This document shows positions 9,003 through 17,605 of a stretch of 64,000 bases of DNA, in pieces. The number at the start of each line of letters is the position of its first letter. The stretch's first letter is position 1. Position numbers and translations under genes: made by a program. The notes under the pieces were generated by a model, which did not search any database, was not told the DNA's origin, and saw nothing but the letters and a program-made list of their open reading frames with translations. The DNA is taken from the NCBI RefSeq assembly GCF_040892545.1, contig NZ_CP156079.1, forward strand, positions 4,437,501-4,501,500, given 5' to 3'. The DNA comes from Paracidovorax avenae. Lineage in GTDB: Bacteria > Pseudomonadota > Gammaproteobacteria > Burkholderiales > Burkholderiaceae_C.

Positions 9003-9272
9003 ATGACAAGAAACATCTGGATATTTAATGGAGAAAACTCAAATTTCCCCTCCGCAGTATTCTCAGATCGTGATTTAGCAGAGGAATGGATAACCAAACA
9101 TAAATTGAGTGGAGTACTTACCAAATACCCCATTGACACGCCTGTTTATGAGTGGTCAATAGAAAACGGGCATTTCAACCCCAAGAGCGAAAGAGAAAAA
9201 TCCTCCCAATTCATTGGCAAATTCTCCAGCGCCATCCAAGAGCATATACATTACGAGAATGGAGTAAGCTGA
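9003..9272 (+). CDS. DUF7710-like protein, probable orphan immunity protein
   Basis: An 89-residue protein with a distinctive layout: 'NIWIFNGENSNFPSAVFS' at the N-terminus, 'AEEWI' near residue 27, 'LSGVLTKYPIDTPVYEW' in the middle and 'QEHIHYENG' at the C-terminus. I recognise this as the DUF7710 type, small proteins often found near polymorphic toxins. ATG 9003 is preferred because AAGGA lies four bases upstream; ATG 8991, overlapping the toxin remnant stop, would add four residues. With the matching toxin gone it is an orphan immunity gene, which could still protect against siblings carrying that toxin. The immunity role is inferred from context. Confidence 0.62.
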   Translation: MTRNIWIFNGENSNFPSAVFSDRDLAEEWITKHKLSGVLTKYPIDTPVYEWSIENGHFNPKSEREKSSQFIGKFSSAIQEHIHYENGVS

Positions 9273-9291
9273 GATCATAGACGTGTACTCT

Positions 9292-9453
9292 ATGCCTCGC
9301 CATTGTGACCAAGACTTCAAGATCCTGAAGATCATCGGCCAGCAACCTCTTAAGCCGGACATTATGAATCTTCAAAATCTTAAAGCGCTGCGCTTCCTCG
9401 GCATTCATGTTGCCAAGCCTAGGGAAGAGGTCTTAATGCTCGCGAAAGACTAG
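9292..9453 (+). pseudogene. Short frame cut by an in-frame amber codon
   Basis: A 53-codon frame beginning 'MPRHCDQDFKILKIIGQQ', continuing with 'MNLQNLKALRFLGIHVAK' and ending at TAG 9451-9453. The same reading frame continues directly into the 230-codon gene at 9457. No ribosome binding site precedes the ATG. It could be the first part of one longer gene broken by a nonsense mutation, or a fragment of another cassette brought next to that gene by recombination. Its composition is somewhat more GC-rich than the following gene, which favours the second reading. I do not recognise the family. Confidence 0.35.
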
Positions 9454-9456
9454 CAA

Positions 9457-10149
9457 GTGCCTGAATTTCTCATTGAACTTATCACCCTCCTTAGTCTGGA
9501 CTGTGCTTCGACCTCTATTCTTCCAAATATTGAAACGCAAGAAAGAGAGAAGATAATCAATTTTTCGAGAAGCCTGCTAGCTACGGCCCCGGGAAGTCAA
9601 AATACCTCCTTCACACCAGCATCAAAAAAACGCAAAAATTTTCCAAAACAATTCAATGCAGAACTTCTTATACACCTGAAACCATCCACTCAAGCAACGT
9701 TAAAACGCTATGCAAGAAGGCTAGAAATAGGGTTCAATCGAAGCAAAAATCAAGATCTCGGACTGGTTGAAGATATATCAATTTACGTCAAATCCTTAGA
9801 AGCAGGAGCGTTCATCCAGAGGGATGAAATCACTAGCATCCTCGAAGAGATTAAAATAAAAAATGAATATGATTTCCAAAGGAAAATATCGCTTACCGAC
9901 GCCATCATTGGAAGCACTTCGGAGCCAACAGACGCATGGGATGAACAACTTGCAGACCTATGGGACTCCGAATATGACATACCATACATAACATCAATAG
10001 CCCTACGGCTCAAACCGGCTGAAGAAAGCCTGAATTTCCTCTATAGCTGGAAAACGGCCATAAAACCTGAGGACTATGAAGATCTCAGGCCTCTTGTCAT
10101 CCGCGCGATTTCCCGAATGAGCGAAGAAGACATCTTGCTACCCTATTGA
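9457..10149 (+). CDS. Hypothetical protein at the end of the immunity array
   Basis: A 230-residue AT-rich coding frame with no recognisable family. The protein is predicted soluble and mostly helical, with many charged residues and a Trp-rich stretch ('DAWDEQLADLWDSEY') around residues 157-171. The start is uncertain: GTG 9457 lacks a clear Shine-Dalgarno sequence, and the frame is continuous with the short frame upstream apart from an amber codon at 9451-9453. Its composition and position behind orphan immunity genes suggest another immunity protein or passenger of the Rhs locus, but nothing in the sequence proves a function. The 112 bases after it (10150-10261) show no feature I can name. 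Confidence 0.5.
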   Translation: MPEFLIELITLLSLDCASTSILPNIETQEREKIINFSRSLLATAPGSQNTSFTPASKKRKNFPKQFNAELLIHLKPSTQATLKRYARRLEIGFNRSKNQDLGLVEDISIYVKSLEAGAFIQRDEITSILEEIKIKNEYDFQRKISLTDAIIGSTSEPTDAWDEQLADLWDSEYDIPYITSIALRLKPAEESLNFLYSWKTAIKPEDYEDLRPLVIRAISRMSEEDILLPY

Positions 10150-10261
10150 ATTCCGCTTGGGTTTGGCGCATAGCATTCCATATTAAATTCGTCGCCAGGT
10201 AGACCTCGGCTTTATTTAAAGGGTGCAGAACGAAAGTTCAAAAACTGGTTCAGGTTTGCAC

Positions 10262-10756
10262 TCACCCACCCCGATTCCTCATCCAATCCGCCGTCCCCAT
10301 GAAACTCTCCCGCAGCCTCATCCGCAGCGCCTCGGGCACGCCGGTCTCCCCCATCGCCTGGTCCATGCACGCCACCCACTGGTCGCGCTCCTTGATGCCG
10401 ATGGAAAACGGCATGTGCCGCATGCGCAGGCGCGGGTGGCCGAAGCGTTCGATGTAGTGGTCGGGCCCGCCGAGCCAGCCGCAGAGGAACCAGAACAGCT
10501 TGTCGCGCGCATCGGCCAGGGTGGTGCCGTGGGCGGCGCGCAGTTCCTTGTATTCCGGCTCCAGGTCCATGAGGTCGTAGAAGCGGTCCACGAGGGTGCG
10601 CACGGCGGGTTCGCCGCCGATCCAGTGGAAGGGCGTGGCGGCAGGAGATGGCTGCTCTGCTGCCTCGACAGAGGCTGCCGGGGACGGGGCCGGAGTAGGA
10701 GCGGGGGTGGAAACGGAGGCCGGGTCTTGGGAAGAAGAAGGGTCGATCGTCGTCAT
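10262..10756 (-). CDS. Group II truncated haemoglobin
   Basis: A 164-residue protein. The first 40 or so residues are a Pro/Ala/Ser-rich tail of low complexity. The globin domain begins at 'PFHWIGGEPAVRTLVDRFYD'. It carries the family's landmarks: 'FWFLCGWLGGPDHYIERFG', then 'RMRHMPFSIG' containing the proximal haem-binding His, and 'ERDQWVACMDQAM' with the group II tryptophan at position G8. These haem proteins bind O2 or NO and are linked to oxygen supply or nitrosative-stress defence in the cytoplasm. It is the last gene of a run of minus-strand genes and lies 107 bases after the permease, probably with its own promoter. The N-terminal tail is longer than usual for the family. Confidence 0.92.
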   Translation of the reverse strand: MTTIDPSSSQDPASVSTPAPTPAPSPAASVEAAEQPSPAATPFHWIGGEPAVRTLVDRFYDLMDLEPEYKELRAAHGTTLADARDKLFWFLCGWLGGPDHYIERFGHPRLRMRHMPFSIGIKERDQWVACMDQAMGETGVPEALRMRLRESFMGTADWMRNRGG

Positions 10757-10863
10757 CCGCGGACTATGGCACGCCTCGCCGAAGCCTCCGCAGGTCCCGG
10801 GCCCCCATCCGGTCGATCCGTGCCCTGCCCTCCTTCTTCTGACTCACTCACTTGTTGATTCAA

Positions 10864-13395
10864 TCACTCCGCTGCCCGCCGCAGCGTATCCACCACCGGC
10901 CGCCGCAGCACTTCGCGCAGGCCCCACCACCCCGCAGCCAGGGCGAGTAGCGCACCCGCGAGGGCACCGGCCAGGGGCACCCAGGGGGAAGCGGTCCACT
11001 GGAAGTCGAACACATAGCGCGCCAGGGCCCAACCCACGGCCACAGCGACGGTGCTGGCCAGGAAGCCCGCAAGCAGGCCGATGCCGGCGAGTTCGGCGCG
11101 CTGCACCTGGCGCAGCAGGCTGGCGCGGGCGCCGACGGCGCGCATGATGGCGAATTCGCGGGCGCGCTCCTCACGCGTGGCGGTGACGGCCGCGAAAAGC
11201 ACGACAAGGCCGGCGGCGAGCGTGAAGCCGAACAGGAATTCGACGGCCCGCACCACCTGCCCGAGCACGCGCTGCACCTGGGCCAGGGTGGCGCCCATGT
11301 CCACGTTGGTGATGTTGGGGAAGGCCTGCACCAGGTGGTTGTCGAAGCCGGGCGTGGTGGGCGCGCGGTAGGCCGCCAGGTAGGTGACGGGCAGCTCGGG
11401 CGGCATGCGGTCGGTGGTGTACATCACGAAGAAATTGGCGCGCAGGGAGCTCCAGTCCACCTTGCGCAGGCTGGTGATGCGCGCCTCGCTGGGCACGCCG
11501 GCGATGTCGAAGCGCAGGGTGTCGCCCAGCTTCAGGCCCAGGGTTTCGGCGATGCCGTCCTCCACGCTGATCTCGCCGGCCGCGCCCTCCGTCCAGCGGC
11601 CGGCCACCACGGTGTTGTGCTCCGGCGCCTTCGCGGCGTTGGAGAGGTTGAATTCGCGGTCCACGAGGCGCTGGGCGCGGTCGTCGGTGTAGTCCTGCGG
11701 GCCCACCTCGCGGCCGTTGATGGCCACGAGGCGGCCGCGGATCATGGGGAACCAGTCGTAGCGGCGCACGCCCGCGTCGCGCAGCGCGGCCTGGAAGGCG
11801 TCGGCCTGGTCGGGCATGACGTTGATGACGAAGCGGTCGGGCGCGTCGGCGGGGGTGGCGCGCTGCCAGCTGTCGATGAGGTCGGTGCGCAGCAGCACGA
11901 GCAGCACCAGGGCCAAAAGGCCCACGGCCAGGCTGCTGACCTGCACGACGGCATAGACGGGGCGGGCGGCGATCTGGCGCGTGGCCAGCACCAGCCAGCG
12001 CGGGGCGGTGGCCTCGTTGACGCTGGCGCGCAGCACCTTGACGGCCACCCAGCCCAGCAGCGCGAACAGCACCACCGCGCCCGCGAAGCCGCCCACGGCG
12101 ATCAGTCCGAGCTTGCGGTCGCTGCTCACGGCCAGCAGCAGCGCGGCGAAGCCGGCCACGCCCACGCCGAGCACGGCGAGCGATGCGGGCTTGAGGGCGC
12201 CCAGGTCGCGCCGGATGACGCGCAGCGGCGGCACGCGGGCCAGTTGCAGCACGGGCGGGAGGCCGAAGGCCATCATCAGGGTGAGCCCCATGCCGAAGCC
12301 GAAGGCCACGGGCCAGAGGCTGGGTGCGGGCAAGGTGGCCTCGACGAGGCCGGCGAGCAGCAGCACGAAGACGTGGTGCACCGCATAGCCCAGGGCCACG
12401 CCCACGGCGCTCGCGAAAACGCCCACCAGCGCGAACTCCACCACGTAGCCACCCGCGATGCCGCGCTGGCTCTGCCCGAGCACGCGCAGCAGCGCGGCGG
12501 CGTCGAGGTGATCGCTCGCGAAGCCGCGTGCGGCCAGGGCGACGGCCACGGCGGAGAGCAGCGCGGCCAGCAGGGCCACGAGGCTGAGGAACTTGCGGGC
12601 GCGGTCGAGCGTCTGGCGCATTTCCGGGCGGCCGCTGTCGAGCGATTCGACCCGCACGCCATGGACGCCCGGTGCCTGCACGGCCTGGGCGGCCCAGGCG
12701 GTGTATTCCTTCACCGCCGCGGGCGCGTCCCCGGCCACGGCGAAGCGGTAGGTGAGCCGGCTGGCCGGTTGCACGAGGCCGCTGGCGGGCAGGTCGGCAG
12801 CGTTCACCATGGCGCGCGGCGCGAAGCTCATGAAGCCGGCTCCGCGGTCGGGCTCGATGGCGATGGTGCGCGCGATGCGCAGGCGGGCGTCGCCCAGCAG
12901 CAGCGGATCGCCCAGCTTCAGGCCCAGGGACTCCAGCAGCGCGGGATCGACCCAGACCTCGCCGCGCGCCGGGATGTCACGCGTGGCCGCCGCGGGCGCA
13001 CCCGGCGCATCGGCGGTCTGCAGGCTGCCGCGCAGCGGGTAGCCGGGCTCCACGCTCTTGAGGGCCACGAGCCGGCTGGCGCCGCCCTGGGCATCGTCCG
13101 CACGCCCCATCGTGGGAAAGCCGATGGTGGTCACGCCGCGCAGCCCCAGGGCGCGCGCCTTGTCGATGAAGGCCTCGGGCGTGGGCTGGTCGCTGGCGAT
13201 GACCACGTCCCCGCCCAGCAGCTGCAGTGCGTCCCGCTCCAGTCCGCCCTGCAGGCGGTCGGAGAAGAACCCCACGGAGGTGAGGGCCGCGACGGCCAGG
13301 GCCACGGCGACGGTGAGCAGGCGCAGGCCGCCCGCGCGCAGGTCGCGCCGGAGCATGCGCCAGCCCAGCTGGATGAAGGGCGGCAGGGAGGTCAT
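10864..13395 (-). CDS. FtsX-like ABC transporter permease (YbbP type)
   Basis: An 843-residue inner-membrane protein with the double-FtsX layout: one N-terminal membrane segment, a large periplasmic domain, a block of membrane segments from about residue 265 to 480, a second periplasmic domain, and three C-terminal segments. 'LLGGDVVIAS' near residue 60 is typical of the YbbP/SalY group. These permeases pair with a LolD-like ATPase (YbbA) and are thought to move or extract lipophilic molecules or act with lysophospholipase TesA. No ATPase gene lies next to it here, so the partner must be elsewhere. It is separated from the small Cys-rich gene by 116 bases without recognisable features. Confidence 0.88.
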   Translation of the reverse strand: MTSLPPFIQLGWRMLRRDLRAGGLRLLTVAVALAVAALTSVGFFSDRLQGGLERDALQLLGGDVVIASDQPTPEAFIDKARALGLRGVTTIGFPTMGRADDAQGGASRLVALKSVEPGYPLRGSLQTADAPGAPAAATRDIPARGEVWVDPALLESLGLKLGDPLLLGDARLRIARTIAIEPDRGAGFMSFAPRAMVNAADLPASGLVQPASRLTYRFAVAGDAPAAVKEYTAWAAQAVQAPGVHGVRVESLDSGRPEMRQTLDRARKFLSLVALLAALLSAVAVALAARGFASDHLDAAALLRVLGQSQRGIAGGYVVEFALVGVFASAVGVALGYAVHHVFVLLLAGLVEATLPAPSLWPVAFGFGMGLTLMMAFGLPPVLQLARVPPLRVIRRDLGALKPASLAVLGVGVAGFAALLLAVSSDRKLGLIAVGGFAGAVVLFALLGWVAVKVLRASVNEATAPRWLVLATRQIAARPVYAVVQVSSLAVGLLALVLLVLLRTDLIDSWQRATPADAPDRFVINVMPDQADAFQAALRDAGVRRYDWFPMIRGRLVAINGREVGPQDYTDDRAQRLVDREFNLSNAAKAPEHNTVVAGRWTEGAAGEISVEDGIAETLGLKLGDTLRFDIAGVPSEARITSLRKVDWSSLRANFFVMYTTDRMPPELPVTYLAAYRAPTTPGFDNHLVQAFPNITNVDMGATLAQVQRVLGQVVRAVEFLFGFTLAAGLVVLFAAVTATREERAREFAIMRAVGARASLLRQVQRAELAGIGLLAGFLASTVAVAVGWALARYVFDFQWTASPWVPLAGALAGALLALAAGWWGLREVLRRPVVDTLRRAAE

Positions 13396-13511
13396 GGGCG
13401 GCTACCTTAGCGCAAACGCGGCAGCCCTCCGCCGCGCCGGGGCACCCGGTCGCGCAGGGACGCGCTGCAAGGCCCGCAAGGGCACAGGGGCCACGGCCGC
13501 CGATGCGCCGC

Positions 13512-13904
13512 TCAGGCGCCGCCGATGCCGACGGTCACCCGTCCGGTGCCGGCGCATTCGGTGCAGGGCGCGCCTTCGCGCCGGCCCGTGCCGCCGCAGG
13601 CGGGGCAGAGGTTCTCGCCCGTACCGGGCGTGCCGGGGGCGGCTTCGTCGCCCGGCGCCAGCGGGGGCGTGGCCGGGCGCGGATCGCGTCCTCCCTGCCC
13701 CGCGGGCTGGTCGGATGCGCCCGGCCGCGGCACCGGGCCTGCCGGGGCGCCGGCTTGGGGCGTCTCGTTGTCGAACGCCGCGCCCGGGTCTTCCTCGCCC
13801 GCGACGGAATGGCCGAAGGAGAGCGGATCGCGGCCGGGCTGGCCGCCCGGCGGCTGCGGGTTGGAAGGGGACGGCGTGGGGGCGCCGGAAGATGGGGATG
13901 CCAT
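13512..13904 (-). CDS. Small protein with two DnaJ-like CxxCxGxG knuckles
   Basis: A 130-residue protein whose first 90 residues are Pro/Gly-rich and disordered in character. Its C-terminus holds two CxxCxGxG motifs ('CPACGGTG' and 'CTECAGTG') about 14 residues apart, the zinc-knuckle pattern of DnaJ and related metal-binding proteins. Two such motifs can make one zinc site. AGGAGG stands 10 bases before the ATG, supporting this start. It follows fdhD on the same strand after 127 bases. A role in formate dehydrogenase maturation or in protein folding is possible but unproven. The family is not one I can name. Confidence 0.6.
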   Translation of the reverse strand: MASPSSGAPTPSPSNPQPPGGQPGRDPLSFGHSVAGEEDPGAAFDNETPQAGAPAGPVPRPGASDQPAGQGGRDPRPATPPLAPGDEAAPGTPGTGENLCPACGGTGRREGAPCTECAGTGRVTVGIGGA

Positions 13905-14031
13905 AAGGGATGTGCCTCCTGAAGGAAAGGCGGACCGGGGCGCCAGCGCGGCGCCAAAGCCCGTCCCCGGTTCGGGCAATCCGCATGCCCGGGCCCGGCG
14001 CCGGCGGTGCGACCGGCCGGTGCCGCGCCGT

Positions 14032-15258
14032 TCAGGAATCGGGGCTGGCGGTGTAGCGCACAGCACGCGGCGGGCGGCACAGGCCCCAGAGCGCGATACC
14101 GGCCTGCGCCGCCAGGTCCACGGCCAGGGAGGTGGGTGCGGAGACGGTGGCGAGCAGGGGGATGTCGAGCCGGGCGCATTTGCGCACCAGTTCGTAGCTG
14201 GCGCGGCTGGACATTACGACGAAGCCGTCTTCGCCGGAGCGCCCCTGCAGCGCGAGGCGGCCGATCAGCTTGTCGAGCGCGTTGTGGCGCCCCACGTCTT
14301 CCAGCAGGTCGGTGAGTTCGCCCTCCGGCGTGGCCCAGGCCGCGGCATGCAGGGCGCCCGCGGCGGCGTTCAGCACCTGCAGGGCCGGCATGGTGGCCAC
14401 CGCGCGCAGCACCACGCCGGCCGGCAGCGCCGCGGCCCAGGAGCGCGCGCGGACGCGCTCGGGCACGAGGTCCAGCGCCTGCAGGCTGTCGATGCCGCAC
14501 AGGCCGCAGCCCGTGCGTCCGGCCAGCGCCCGGCGGCGCTCCTTGAGGCGCGCGAAGCAGCGCGTGGCGATCTCCAGGTGTACCTCGCAGGCCACGCCCC
14601 CGCCGCCGGCCTGCGGGCCGTTGCGCGAGAACACGTCGATGCCGCGGCAGTCCGCGGGCGAGTCGATCAGCCCCTCGCTGAGCGCGAAACCCAGCGCGAA
14701 GGCCTGCAGGTCCGAGGGCGTGGCCATCATGACGGCATGCGACAGGCCGTTGAAGACCAGGGCGACGGGGACTTCCGACGCCACGGCATCGTCCTGCCAG
14801 GCCAGGGCATCCACAGGCGGCGCCCCCGCAGCGGCCGGCGTGTTGCCGGCCCCCCCCGCATGGCGTTGCACGGCACGCGCCACCACGGGCTCCGGCACGG
14901 GCGCAGCAGGCACTTCGCAGTCTTTATCGCCCTCGCCATCCTCGCCTCCCCGTGGGCCCGGGCCACCGGCAACGGCCGGCATGGTGCAGGCATCGGCCAT
15001 CCTGCCGGCCGCCTGCATACGCCCGGCCTCGGTGAGGTAGGCCAGCCAGCGGTCGCCGTCCTGGGCCACGCGCACCCATCCCGGCCCCGGCGTGCCGCCC
15101 AGCACGGCATCGCCGAGCAGGTGCAGGCGGCGCAGCACGGCGCTGCCGGGCTGCCCCAGGCGCTTGGCGAGGCGCGGCAGGGATACGCCCTGCGGTGCAT
15201 CGAGTTCGGCAAGTGCCGCGAGCAGCGCAGCAGTGAAATCGTCGTCCGGAACGGTCAA
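14032..15258 (-). CDS. fdhD: Formate dehydrogenase sulfurtransferase FdhD with N-terminal HTH extension
   Basis: FdhD moves sulfur from IscS to the bis-MGD molybdenum cofactor of formate dehydrogenases. The FdhD domain starts near residue 120 ('EVPVALVFNGLSHAVMMATP') and includes the conserved Cys pair 'GCGLCG' near residue 250 and 'LTDLLEDVGRHNALDKLIG'. The first 75 or so residues form a separate winged-helix-like unit ('VSLPRLAKRLG', then 'SAVLRRLHLLGD'), followed by a Gly/Ala/Glu-rich linker. No ATG fits; TTG 15258, eight bases after the dehydrogenase stop, is the most natural start, giving 408 residues. An ATG at 15330 would overlap the upstream gene by 65 bases. Probably cotranscribed with the dehydrogenase. 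Confidence 0.85.
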   Translation of the reverse strand: MTVPDDDFTAALLAALAELDAPQGVSLPRLAKRLGQPGSAVLRRLHLLGDAVLGGTPGPGWVRVAQDGDRWLAYLTEAGRMQAAGRMADACTMPAVAGGPGPRGGEDGEGDKDCEVPAAPVPEPVVARAVQRHAGGAGNTPAAAGAPPVDALAWQDDAVASEVPVALVFNGLSHAVMMATPSDLQAFALGFALSEGLIDSPADCRGIDVFSRNGPQAGGGGVACEVHLEIATRCFARLKERRRALAGRTGCGLCGIDSLQALDLVPERVRARSWAAALPAGVVLRAVATMPALQVLNAAAGALHAAAWATPEGELTDLLEDVGRHNALDKLIGRLALQGRSGEDGFVVMSSRASYELVRKCARLDIPLLATVSAPTSLAVDLAAQAGIALWGLCRPPRAVRYTASPDS

Positions 15259-15265
15259 GGCAGGC

Positions 15266-17605
15266 TCAGACGGCGGCAGGCGCCACTTCGGCGGACGGGC
15301 CCGCTGCCGGGGCCTCGGCCCCGGCAGCACTGGGCACCAGCACGACGGGAATGGACTTGGAAGTCGGCGTGCCCGCGTTCAGCGCCACGGACGAGAGCGG
15401 CACCAGCGGGTTGGTCTCGGGGTAGTAGGCGGCGAGGTTGCCGCGCGGGATGTCGTAGCCCACCAGCTTGAAGCGGTCGGCGCGCCGTTCCTGGCCGTCG
15501 CTCCACACGGTCTGGATATCGACCCAGTCGCCGTCCTTCATCCCCAGCGCGCGGATGTCCTCGGGGTGGATGAAGACCACGCGGCGCTGGCCATAGACGC
15601 CCCGGTAGCGGTCGTCCTGGCCGTAGATGGTGGTGTTGTACTGGTCGTGCGAGCGTGTGGTGAGCAGCGTGAACACCACGGTGTCGCGCGTGCGGGCGCG
15701 GGCCTGGTGCACCGGCGTGTCCTGCGGCACCGGGTGGGCCACGAAGACGGCCTTGTGCGCCTCGGTGTTCCAGATGCGCTCGCTGGCCGTGTTGCGCAGG
15801 CGGAAGCCGCCCGGCACGGCGATGCGCTGGTTGAAGTCCTTGAAGTCGGAGAACACCTGCTCGATCTTGTCGCGGATGCGGGCGTAGTCCTCGATCATCC
15901 AGAGCCAGGGAACGCGGCTGCGCGCCCCCAGCGTGGCCGCGGCCAGCCGCGCGACGATGGCGGGCTCGGACAGCAGGTGCCCGGATGCGGGCGGGTTGAT
16001 GCCCATGGAGATGTGCACCATGCTCATGGAATCCTCCACCGTCACGCCCTGCGGGCCGGCGGCCTGCATGTCGATCTCGGTGCGGCCCAGGCAGGGCAGG
16101 ATCAGGGCCTCGCGCCCGTGCACGATGTGGCTGCGGTTGAGCTTGGTGGTCACGTGCACCGTGAGGTCGCAGCGCTGCAGCGCCTTCCAGGTCTCGTAGG
16201 TGTCCGGTGTGGCCGCGGCGAAGTTGCCGCCCAGCGCGAAGAAAACGCGCGCCTTGCCGTCCAGCATGGCACGGATGGCCTCCACCGTGTCCACGCCGGG
16301 CTCGCGCGGCGGCTCGAAGCCGAAGACCTCCTGCAGGCGGTCCAGCAGCGCGGCCGGGGGCTTTTCCCAGATGCCCATGGTGCGGTCGCCCTGCACGTTG
16401 CTGTGCCCGCGCACGGGGCACGGCCCTGCGCCGGGGCGGCCGATGTTGCCGCGCAGCAGCAGCCAGTTGACGATCATCTGGATCGTCGCCACCGAGTGCA
16501 TGTGCTGGGTGATGCCCATGCCCCAGCAGGCGATGACGCTGCGGGCCTGGCGATAGACCTCGGCGGCGGCGCGGATCTGCGCCTCGGACAGGCCCGACTC
16601 CTGCTCGATGAGCGCCCAGGACTCGGCGCGCAGGTCAGCCAGCAGCGCCTCGATGCCCGTGGTGTGCTCCCGGATGAAGGCATGGTCCAGCACGCCGCCC
16701 TCGCGGTCCTCCACCTCCACCAGGTGCTTCATCATGCCCTTGACCACGGCGAGGTCGCCGCCCACGCGCACCTGGAAGTAGTGCGTGCTGATCGGCGTGG
16801 AGCCCAGGGTGGCCATCTCCATCTTGTTCTGCGGATCCGCGAAGCGCTCCAGGCCGCGCTCGCGCAACGGGTTGAAGCTCACGATCTGCGCGCCGCGCTT
16901 GTGGGCCTCGCGCAGTTCGCCCAGCATGCGCGGGTGGTTGGTGCCGGGGTTCTGGCCGAAGATGAAGATCGCGTCGGCCTGCTCGAAATCCTGCAGCGTG
17001 ACCGTGCCCTTGCCCACGCCGATCTGCGGGCGCATGGCGCTGCCGCTGGGCTCGTGGCACATGTTGGAGCAGTCGGGGAAGTTGTTCGTGCCGTATTCGC
17101 GCACGAACAGCTGGTAGAGGAAGGCGGCCTCGTTGCTGGCCCGGCCGGAGGTGTAGAAGATGGCCTGGTCGGGGTCGGGCAGCGCGTTCAAATGCCGGGC
17201 GATGAGCGCGAAGGCGTCGTCCCATGCGATCGGCACGTAGCGGTCGCTCGCGGCGTCGTACACCATGGGATGCGTGAGCCGGCCCTGGTCTTCCAGCCAG
17301 AAATCGCTCTGCGCGGCCAGCTCGGCCACCGTGTGCCGCGCGAACAGCTCGGGGCCGGCGCGGCGCGCCGTGGCTTCGGCCGCCACGGCCTTGGCGCCGT
17401 TCTCGCAGAACTCGAAGGTGGAGGCATGGTTGCGGTCCGGCCAGGCGCAGCCGGGGCAGTCGAAGCCGTCGGGCTGGTTGGCCGAGAGCAGCGTCTTGGC
17501 GCCCTTGAGGGGGATGTCCTGCCGCAGCAGGGTGTTCTTCACGCTGTTGAGCGCGCCCCAGCCTCCCGCCGGGCCTTTGTAGAACTCGATTTTCTGTTCG
17601 CTCAT
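15266..17605 (-). CDS. FdhF/YdeP family molybdopterin oxidoreductase (formate dehydrogenase-like)
   Basis: A 779-residue soluble enzyme of the FdhF/YdeP branch of the DMSO-reductase superfamily, expected to carry bis-MGD and oxidise formate or a related substrate. Landmarks include 'DGFDCPGCAWPD' near residue 50, 'YTSGRASNEAAFLYQLF' near 150, 'NMCHEPSG' near 180, 'FGQNPGTNHPRM' near 220 and 'GPCPVRGHSNVQGDRTMG' near 405. The C-terminal MopB-binding domain contains 'SHDQYNTT' and 'PRGNLAAYYPE'. No four-cysteine N-terminal [4Fe-4S] motif of FdhF type is evident. ATG 17605 has AAGGAGA a few bases upstream; a more distal ATG (17626) lacks this. Position beside fdhD and an oxalate/formate-type transporter supports formate as substrate. 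The 163 bases upstream, before the chemoreceptor, show no clear promoter. Confidence 0.9.
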   Translation of the reverse strand: MSEQKIEFYKGPAGGWGALNSVKNTLLRQDIPLKGAKTLLSANQPDGFDCPGCAWPDRNHASTFEFCENGAKAVAAEATARRAGPELFARHTVAELAAQSDFWLEDQGRLTHPMVYDAASDRYVPIAWDDAFALIARHLNALPDPDQAIFYTSGRASNEAAFLYQLFVREYGTNNFPDCSNMCHEPSGSAMRPQIGVGKGTVTLQDFEQADAIFIFGQNPGTNHPRMLGELREAHKRGAQIVSFNPLRERGLERFADPQNKMEMATLGSTPISTHYFQVRVGGDLAVVKGMMKHLVEVEDREGGVLDHAFIREHTTGIEALLADLRAESWALIEQESGLSEAQIRAAAEVYRQARSVIACWGMGITQHMHSVATIQMIVNWLLLRGNIGRPGAGPCPVRGHSNVQGDRTMGIWEKPPAALLDRLQEVFGFEPPREPGVDTVEAIRAMLDGKARVFFALGGNFAAATPDTYETWKALQRCDLTVHVTTKLNRSHIVHGREALILPCLGRTEIDMQAAGPQGVTVEDSMSMVHISMGINPPASGHLLSEPAIVARLAAATLGARSRVPWLWMIEDYARIRDKIEQVFSDFKDFNQRIAVPGGFRLRNTASERIWNTEAHKAVFVAHPVPQDTPVHQARARTRDTVVFTLLTTRSHDQYNTTIYGQDDRYRGVYGQRRVVFIHPEDIRALGMKDGDWVDIQTVWSDGQERRADRFKLVGYDIPRGNLAAYYPETNPLVPLSSVALNAGTPTSKSIPVVLVPSAAGAEAPAAGPSAEVAPAAV

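Noticed and set aside
10856..10866. Short palindrome TGATTCAATCA near the haemoglobin promoter
   Set aside because: It overlaps the permease stop codon, is only 11 bases long and matches no known regulator with confidence.
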